A DNA stretch of 32,395 bases, taken from positions 1-32,395 of the forward strand of contig ONOI01000023.1 of NCBI GenBank assembly GCA_900319375.1. The letters run 5' to 3'. The stretch is from an uncultured Bacteroidales bacterium (GTDB lineage: Bacteria; Bacteroidota; Bacteroidia; Bacteroidales; UBA932). The notes beneath the pieces are model-generated. The model searched no databases, was not told the DNA's origin, and worked only from the letters and a program-made list of their open reading frames with translations. A program made the translations under genes and the position numbers. Of the stretch, positions 28,304-32,395 are shown in pieces (positions within the stretch are counted from its first letter, which is position 1; the number at the start of each line of letters is the position of its first letter).

Positions 28304-29725
28304 GTGTTCAATCAGGATACCATATATGCGCCTGCTACCCCGGTCGGTTCCGGGGCTGTTTCGGTGATTCGCATCAGCGGTCCCAGCTCGCTTGAGTTCG
28401 CGGATAAGCTTGTCTCTTTCCGTAAAGGCAAAGCGGTCGAGTCTAAGGGCTACGAAATCAAGTTCGGAGAAATACCCGGGCTGGATGAGGTGTTGGTGTC
28501 CCTGTATCGCGCGCCACACTCCTATACCGGCGAAGATGCGGCGGAAATAAGTTGCCATGCATCTGCGTATGTAGTAGGGGCAATCCTCCAGCGTCTTGGG
28601 GAACTGGGCTGCAGGATGGCAGATCCCGGAGAATTCACCCGCAGAGCTTATCTCAACGGGAAGATGGACCTGGCGCAGGCGGAAGCTGTAGCAGACCTGA
28701 TTGCCGCTGATTCCCAGGCTGCCCATAAGCTGGCGTTTTCGCAGCTCAAGGGCGGCTACTCCGAGGAATTCCGCCAGCTTCGCGCTCAGCTCGTAGAGCT
28801 CGCCTCGCTGGTGGAACTTGAACTGGATTTCAGCGAGGAAGAAGTCGAATTTGCAGATCGCTCTAGTATTTCCGAACTTCTTGATAAAGCGAGGGTTAAG
28901 GTAGATGGTCTAAAGGCTTCCTATAAGGTTGGCAATGCCGTTAAAAGCGGTGTCCCGGTAGCTATTGTCGGCGCTCCGAACTCGGGTAAAAGTACCCTTC
29001 TCAACGCCCTTTTGGGCGAGGACCGCGCTATCGTTTCCGACATCCCAGGAACTACCCGCGACACGGTCGAAGAGACCATGGTCCTGGAGGGAGTCCGCTA
29101 CCGCTTCATCGACACGGCGGGCCTTCGCGAATCGTCTGATACGATCGAACAGCTCGGAATCGGCCGCTCGCTCGAGAAGCTCCGCTCCGCTTCGATCGTG
29201 ATTTGCGTGCTCGATGCCTGCGACTCCCCTTCCGAGCGTTCTGCCGTGGCTCGCCAGGTGCTCGCCGAAGTTTCCCGCGATCAGAAAGTGATCTTCGCGC
29301 TGAATAAATGTGACTTGATGGGCTCCTCGCCCGAGCCGGTGTGTGATTCGGCCCATTTTACACACCAAGCCCCCATTTTTGAGCCTTCGGTGTGTGATTC
29401 TGGCGATTTTACACACCAAGTCGTCGCTATCTCCGCGCTGAGGGATACCGGCCTGGATGCTCTGCGCTCCGCTATTGCCTCATGCGGCTTCGGCCTTTCC
29501 GGCAGCGAGGGCGCGGTCGTTACCTCCGCCCGCCACTATCAGGCCCTTTGCGAGGCCTCCGAGGATCTTTCCCGCGCCAGCTCGGCCCTGGCCTCCAACC
29601 TCCCCGGCGATCTTCTCGCGGAGGATCTCCGCTCGGCTATCAGTACCCTCGGCTCCATCTTCGGCGAAATCACCTCCGATGAACTCCTCGGCGAGATCTT
29701 CTCGAAGTTCTGCATCGGAAAGTAA
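28304..29725 (+). CDS. mnmE: tRNA uridine-5-carboxymethylaminomethyl(34) synthesis GTPase MnmE
   Basis: 473 aa. The N-terminal tetrahydrofolate-binding domain (DTIYAPATPVGSGAVSVIRISGP; GEFTRRAYLNGKMDLAQAEAVADLI) is followed by a helical domain carrying a TrmE-type G domain: G1 GAPNSGKS, the DTAGLRES switch and G4 NKCD. The C-terminus is the conserved FCIGK. With MnmG it makes the xm5U34 wobble modification of tRNA. The start is GTG: the frame opens at 28304 and the family start (MxNQDTI) begins there, with no usable ATG nearby. About 28 residues between G4 and G5 (from about 345) are not typical of MnmE and derive from two palindromic repeats. Housekeeping gene, unrelated to the PUL. Confidence 0.96.
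   Translation: MFNQDTIYAPATPVGSGAVSVIRISGPSSLEFADKLVSFRKGKAVESKGYEIKFGEIPGLDEVLVSLYRAPHSYTGEDAAEISCHASAYVVGAILQRLGELGCRMADPGEFTRRAYLNGKMDLAQAEAVADLIAADSQAAHKLAFSQLKGGYSEEFRQLRAQLVELASLVELELDFSEEEVEFADRSSISELLDKARVKVDGLKASYKVGNAVKSGVPVAIVGAPNSGKSTLLNALLGEDRAIVSDIPGTTRDTVEETMVLEGVRYRFIDTAGLRESSDTIEQLGIGRSLEKLRSASIVICVLDACDSPSERSAVARQVLAEVSRDQKVIFALNKCDLMGSSPEPVCDSAHFTHQAPIFEPSVCDSGDFTHQVVAISALRDTGLDALRSAIASCGFGLSGSEGAVVTSARHYQALCEASEDLSRASSALASNLPGDLLAEDLRSAISTLGSIFGEITSDELLGEIFSKFCIGK
29338..29366 (+). repeat. 29-bp palindromic repeat, copy 1, inside mnmE
   Basis: Starts GGTGTGT (29338-29344) and ends with its complement ACACACC (29360-29366), enclosing 15 nt. Copy 2 lies 51 bp downstream with the same length and ends. 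It translates in frame as part of VCDSAHFTHQ. Confidence 0.8.
29389..29417 (+). repeat. 29-bp palindromic repeat, copy 2, inside mnmE
   Basis: Same GGTGTGT (29389-29395) and ACACACC (29411-29417) ends and same length as copy 1, differing only in the centre (TTCTGGCGATTT versus TTCGGCCCATTT). It translates in frame as VCDSGDFTHQ. The 51-bp offset is a multiple of three. Confidence 0.8.
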
Positions 29726-29857
29726 GAAACGAAACAACGCGGTACAGAGCGAGACAAGGCGAAACACGAAAACCATTGTAAATACTTAATAATCAATATG
29801 ATTTAACGGACTTCTCGCGAAATCCGTGTTCATCCTTGTCGCAGTACGTCGCAAGTT
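29726..29857 (+). other. Intergenic DNA after mnmE, no gene seen
   Basis: A purine-rich stretch of about 45 nt with GAAAC/GAGAC-like runs, followed by an AT-rich part, and a GTCGCA repeated 10 bp apart near 29838-29853. No terminator directly follows mnmE. This is a plausible place for a left attachment site of the element that carries the recombinase, but no duplicated core can be shown in this window. Confidence 0.3.
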
Positions 29858-29893
29858 GGGGGACAAAATAATTTGTTTTTGTCCCCCGTTTTT
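29858..29893 (+). terminator. 11-bp perfect hairpin plus T-run upstream of the recombinase gene
   Basis: GGGGGACAAAA (29858-29868) pairs exactly with TTTTGTCCCCC (29877-29887) around an 8-nt loop, followed by GTTTTTATT. The shape is that of a rho-independent terminator and could end mnmE transcription. It also spans the -33 element of the promoter called for the recombinase gene, so it may be a dual element or an operator. Confidence 0.55.
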
Positions 29894-29903
29894 ATTACTT
29901 TCG
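29872..29903 (+). promoter_or_regulatory. Bacteroidota-type promoter of the recombinase gene
   Basis: TTTG (29872-29875), 20 nt, then TACTTTCG (29896-29903), a near match to TTTG-N19-21-TAnnTTTG. It predicts a start near 29910 and a 17-nt leader to ATG 29927. It is the best two-part promoter in the window. The -33 part lies in the loop and 3' arm region of the hairpin at 29858-29887. Confidence 0.55.
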
Positions 29904-29926
29904 CATTGTTAACAAAAGAAAGTAAT

Positions 29927-31294
29927 ATGGCATCAATCACACTCACACTCTCGAGCGTCAGGAACAAGAAGACGAACAAGTCCGAAATCCTGCTCCGCTA
30001 CCGCAACACACGCAAGGTCGCCCTTCGTGCGCATACGCACATCTACGTCCTGCCCGAGTTCTTTTCCGACGGTCAAATCGTCATTAACAAGCGCCGCGAG
30101 ACTGAAGAAGTCAAGGAGGCCCGAGCCGCCAAGACCAAACTCGACGCAATGATTACCCTGCTGGAGGAAAAGGGCAGCAAGATGGACATTGATGACATCG
30201 GCCCCGGCTGGGCGCAGGACGTCATCGACCGCTTCATGTTCCCGGAGAACTACAAGAAGGCCGACAAAGAGCACATCTGCTTCAATGACAAGACTGAGGA
30301 GTTCCTCAAGTACAAGAAACTCTCTGCCGAACGTGTACACACTTACCAGGCTGTCTTCCGCATCATAGAAAGATACCAGCTGTACACCGGTAAGGTCATC
30401 GTCCTGGATAAGGCCAACTCCGATACCCTCGTGGCTTTGGACGACTTCTTCCGCACTGAGCACACGCTCTTTGAGCCAGTTCAGTTGAAGTATCGCATGG
30501 GTCTCAAACCCGTCAAGAAGTATAAGTACGCCTGGGACCACACCAAGCACGAACGTGCTCCCCGCGAGCGAAGCGACAATGCTATCGTCAGCTACATGAG
30601 CGCAGTCCGCGCATACTGGCGCTGGTGCATCGATATGGGCTACACAAAGAATGACCCCTTCCGCAAATACTCCGTCGGCTCCCAGAAGTACGGTACCCCC
30701 TACTACCTCACCACAGAAGAGCGCGACCTCTTGTACAAGACGGACATGGGCGATGATAAAGATCTCCGTGCCGCCCGCGACATCTTCATCTTCCAGTGCT
30801 ACATCGGTTGCCGTATCAGCGACCTTCTCTCCTTCACGGAGAGCAACATAGTCACCTCCGATAACGGGATCTCCGTTCAGTACGTGCCCTCCAAGACAAA
30901 GGAGGAACGCCCGCGCGTAGTCAAGGTGTACCTGGCACCCACTGCCATTGAGATCCTGGAGCGCTACAAAGGCTCGAACAGAAGCACCATCTTCCCCTAT
31001 TTCAGCACCGGCAAGCTCAACGACCTCATCCGCGCCTCCCTCAAGAAGGCCGGTATCAACCGTGTCGTCACTATCGTCAACCCCAGGACCAAGCAGTCCG
31101 AGCAGCACCCCATCTGCGACATCGCCAGTTCGCATATGGCCCGCCGCACCTTCATCGGCAACCTGTATAAGAAGGTCAAAGACCCGAACCTCGTCGGCAA
31201 GCTCTCCGGCCACTGCGAAGGCTCCAAGGCATTCGCCCGCTACCGCGACATCGACGACGACATGATCCGTGAAATGACCAACCTGCTGGATTAA
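29927..31294 (+). CDS. Tyrosine-type site-specific recombinase/integrase
   Basis: 455 aa from ATG 29927. The frame also opens at 29873, but that would put the start inside the hairpin and promoter, and family proteins begin like MASITLTLSSVRNKK. An arm-type DNA-binding domain (about 1-90) is followed by a SAM-like core-binding domain (about 110-260). The catalytic domain has the RHRHY set: GCRISDLL (Arg296), HMARRTF (His403, Arg406), SGHCEGSKAFARYRDI (His429, Tyr439). All residues are present, so it should be active. It probably integrates or excises a mobile element. Such Bacteroidota integrases occur in integrative elements and in DNA-invertase roles. No tRNA gene is next to it. The 252-aa gene follows after 20 nt. 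Confidence 0.93.
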   Translation: MASITLTLSSVRNKKTNKSEILLRYRNTRKVALRAHTHIYVLPEFFSDGQIVINKRRETEEVKEARAAKTKLDAMITLLEEKGSKMDIDDIGPGWAQDVIDRFMFPENYKKADKEHICFNDKTEEFLKYKKLSAERVHTYQAVFRIIERYQLYTGKVIVLDKANSDTLVALDDFFRTEHTLFEPVQLKYRMGLKPVKKYKYAWDHTKHERAPRERSDNAIVSYMSAVRAYWRWCIDMGYTKNDPFRKYSVGSQKYGTPYYLTTEERDLLYKTDMGDDKDLRAARDIFIFQCYIGCRISDLLSFTESNIVTSDNGISVQYVPSKTKEERPRVVKVYLAPTAIEILERYKGSNRSTIFPYFSTGKLNDLIRASLKKAGINRVVTIVNPRTKQSEQHPICDIASSHMARRTFIGNLYKKVKDPNLVGKLSGHCEGSKAFARYRDIDDDMIREMTNLLD

Positions 31295-31299
31295 ATGTG

Positions 31300-31307
31300 T
31301 AAATTTG
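31300..31307 (+). promoter_or_regulatory. Candidate -7 box (TAAATTTG) before the 252-aa gene
   Basis: TAAATTTG lies 7 nt before ATG 31315. It has the same sequence and nearly the same position as the box before mnmE, again predicting a leaderless transcript. No -33 element is clear, and the gene could also be read from the recombinase transcript. Confidence 0.35.
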
Positions 31308-31314
31308 CACGGCT

Positions 31315-32073
31315 ATGACGAAGACAGACGCAGAAAACATAATAGATGCAATCAACCAGCTTTCTTCTGCTGCTGAGAGGATTCTCGACTCCGATGACAT
31401 CCAGCCTGAGAAAGTCTTCAACGGCGTCAAGCAATATCTGGGGAACTACTACGGCGCTCCGGAAGTCTGCACCGTAGTCCTCGACCGTACGACCATCGAA
31501 TACTGCAGGCAGCACATAAAGACGACTCGGGACGGATACTACACCGCCACCGAATTCTTCGACATAGATCTCGACCCCATTCAGGAGCTTGCCGAATATC
31601 TCGACGACCAAGACCACGCCGACGAGGCTGAACTCGTCTGGGCTGTCGTAGACTTCGTGAACGAAATCCGGCAGTGGGCGGACCGACAGTCTGATCCCGT
31701 TCAGGAGCAGCCATACACCCGTCACCAGCGCCAGCATCAGGAAGGCACGAACCTTATGACGGAAGACGCATTCCTGGCCTTGTTCGACAAATCCACCAAA
31801 ACCCACAAAGCCCGGCTCCTCCTGGACCATATACTGGAGGTGTCCGGCGAGAAGAATGTCCACACCTACTACGGCGCTCTTGTCACTCAGTTCAGGAATT
31901 GGTTTAAGCCAGACGAACGGGATTTCGCCAACCTCCTCCGCAATTTCCTCTCCGTCGCAGGTCTTGACCCTGCCCTTGCAGCCGACGTCAGAGAGACAAA
32001 GCTTGGTTCAAAAGCCATCAAGAGAGCTCAGGAGAAACTTGCTGAAATAGACCGCACCAGGGCCCGCGCATAG
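31315..32073 (+). CDS. Protein of unknown function, recombinase neighbour
   Basis: 252 aa, no signal peptide, no membrane helix. The N-terminal half is acidic (FFDIDLDPIQELAEYLDDQDHADEAELVWAVVDF), a Gln/Arg-rich linker follows (about 125-145, PYTRHQRQHQ), and the C-terminal part is basic and helical (KARLLLDHILEV; TQFRNWFKPDERDFANLLRNFL), ending in a Lys/Arg-rich tail. I do not recognise the family. The two-part charge layout and the position 20 nt after an integrase suggest a mobile-element accessory protein, perhaps DNA-associated, but that is inference. Codon use resembles the integrase. A hairpin terminator follows 30 nt after the stop. An 11-nt AAATGTGTAAA sequence occurs before the gene, and its exact inverse after it. 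Confidence 0.65.
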   Translation: MTKTDAENIIDAINQLSSAAERILDSDDIQPEKVFNGVKQYLGNYYGAPEVCTVVLDRTTIEYCRQHIKTTRDGYYTATEFFDIDLDPIQELAEYLDDQDHADEAELVWAVVDFVNEIRQWADRQSDPVQEQPYTRHQRQHQEGTNLMTEDAFLALFDKSTKTHKARLLLDHILEVSGEKNVHTYYGALVTQFRNWFKPDERDFANLLRNFLSVAGLDPALAADVRETKLGSKAIKRAQEKLAEIDRTRARA

Positions 32074-32103
32074 AATTACACATCTTTACACATTTGCCTT
32101 TGC

Positions 32104-32130
32104 AACCGTCTGATAACCAGGCGGTTTTAT
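32104..32130 (+). terminator. Rho-independent terminator after the 252-aa gene
   Basis: AACCGTCTG (32104-32112), loop ATAAC, CAGGCGGTT (32118-32126), then TTAT. The 9-bp stem has one G-T pair. It lies 30 nt after the stop, where a terminator for the recombinase transcript is expected. Confidence 0.65.
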
Positions 32131-32190
32131 TTGTGTTATCTACCGTCGAAATCTGTGTAAAACATTGGTTTTCAACCCATTTTATCAAAT

Positions 32191-32198
32191 TATTTTTG
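32191..32198 (+). promoter_or_regulatory. Candidate -7 box (TATTTTTG) for the AT-rich gene at the right edge
   Basis: TATTTTTG matches TAnnTTTG and would give a leader of about 100 nt before ATG 32307. An ATTG lies 23 nt upstream, a poor -33. The leader would contain the inverted repeat at 32253-32285. Confidence 0.35.
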
Positions 32199-32252
32199 TA
32201 TCGGCAAACCCTGGGAATCAGACATAGATAACAACCGTTTCCCGCCGGGCCC

Positions 32253-32285
32253 CACCTCCGCAGTTTGTTGTTTCGATGGGAGGTG
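32253..32285 (+). promoter_or_regulatory. Inverted repeat pairing CACCTCC with GGAGGTG in the leader of the right-edge gene
   Basis: CACCTCC (32253-32259) is complementary to GGAGGTG (32279-32285), with a 19-nt loop. The right arm is an excellent Shine-Dalgarno-like sequence but lies about 21 nt before the ATG, further than usual. It could be a leader hairpin or a protein site. Confidence 0.35.
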
Positions 32286-32306
32286 CAACTATTAAAACAA
32301 GGTAAA

Positions 32307-32395
32307 ATGGAAACACTTGATTTAAAGCTAAGAAATCAAGAAGAATCATTAGAAATTATTTTATATCAAAATGAAAAAATTGAAAAATATAAATT
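32307..32395 (+). CDS. N-terminus of an AT-rich gene running off the right edge (partial)
   Basis: From ATG 32307 the frame stays open to the window end (29 codons): METLDLKLRNQEESLEIIL, then Lys/Glu/Asn-rich sequence with coiled-coil character. Base composition is strongly AT-rich (Lys AAA, Asn AAT, Ile ATT), unlike every other gene in the window, which suggests cargo of foreign origin. Too little is visible for a family call. Confidence 0.5.
   Translation, partial: METLDLKLRNQEESLEIILYQNEKIEKYK

Noticed and set aside
28271-28726. Reverse frame opposite the 5' part of mnmE
   Set aside because: Antisense to a conserved MnmE N-terminal domain, with no start signal or motif.
29338-29417. Could the paired repeats in mnmE be a short CRISPR array?
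   Set aside because: Only two copies, a 22-bp gap, variable centres, palindromic ends and an intact reading frame through them; no leader or cas gene nearby.
29873-29926. Longer start for the recombinase (18 extra residues from 29873)
   Set aside because: It would start inside the hairpin and promoter; the family-like N-terminus begins at ATG 29927.
29933-31213. 426-codon reverse frame opposite the recombinase
   Set aside because: The forward gene has the full tyrosine recombinase residue set; the reverse translation has no motif.

Overview
The window looks like a chromosomal segment of a Bacteroidales bacterium (phylum Bacteroidota). The evidence is two SusC/SusD pairs, a hybrid two-component sensor-regulator (HTCS), lipoprotein signals, -7 promoter elements of the TAnnTTTG type, and little use of Shine-Dalgarno sites. 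Coding DNA is moderately GC-rich by eye, richer than I would expect for classical Bacteroides, so a Rikenellaceae- or Alistipes-like lineage is possible. That placement is inference only.

Layout. (1) 1-1384: a gene end and a decayed TPR-like fragment, then a reverse-strand lipoprotein of unknown function. (2) 1612-22925: one long forward operon, a polysaccharide utilization locus (PUL). Its order is surface lipoprotein, SusC1, SusD1, SusC2 (no N-terminal carboxypeptidase-like domain), SusD2, HTCS, a GH3-GH127-like fusion lipoprotein, and a GH123/DUF4091-like lipoprotein. Junctions are very tight, with 0-nt spacing or 1- and 4-nt overlaps, so the sensor is translated within the operon it probably controls. 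(3) 28266-22971: a convergent reverse operon of three exported enzymes joined by two ATGA overlaps: an (alpha/alpha)6-like protein, a GH2 enzyme, and a second (alpha/alpha)6-like lipoprotein whose 3' end looks frameshifted and truncated. (4) 28304-29725: mnmE (tRNA modification GTPase), starting with GTG and carrying two in-frame palindromic repeat elements in its G domain. (5) 29927-end: a tyrosine recombinase, a 252-aa protein of unknown function, a terminator, and the start of an AT-rich gene. This is probably one end of an integrated element.

How it may work together (inference). SusD1/2 and the first lipoprotein would capture a glycan at the surface and SusC1/2 would import it. The GH3-GH127, GH123-like, GH2 and (alpha/alpha)6 enzymes would trim it, and the HTCS periplasmic propeller would sense a released oligosaccharide. 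A GH127-type module suggests an L-arabinofuranose-containing or other plant cell-wall side chain, but the substrate cannot be read from sequence alone.

The strongest items for follow-up are the GH3-GH127 fusion, the HTCS inside its own operon, the first lipoprotein whose C-terminal half resembles a phosphodiester-glycosidase (NAGPA) fold without its usual DGGGS motif, the paired palindromes inserted in mnmE, and the broken 3' end of the enzyme at 22971.
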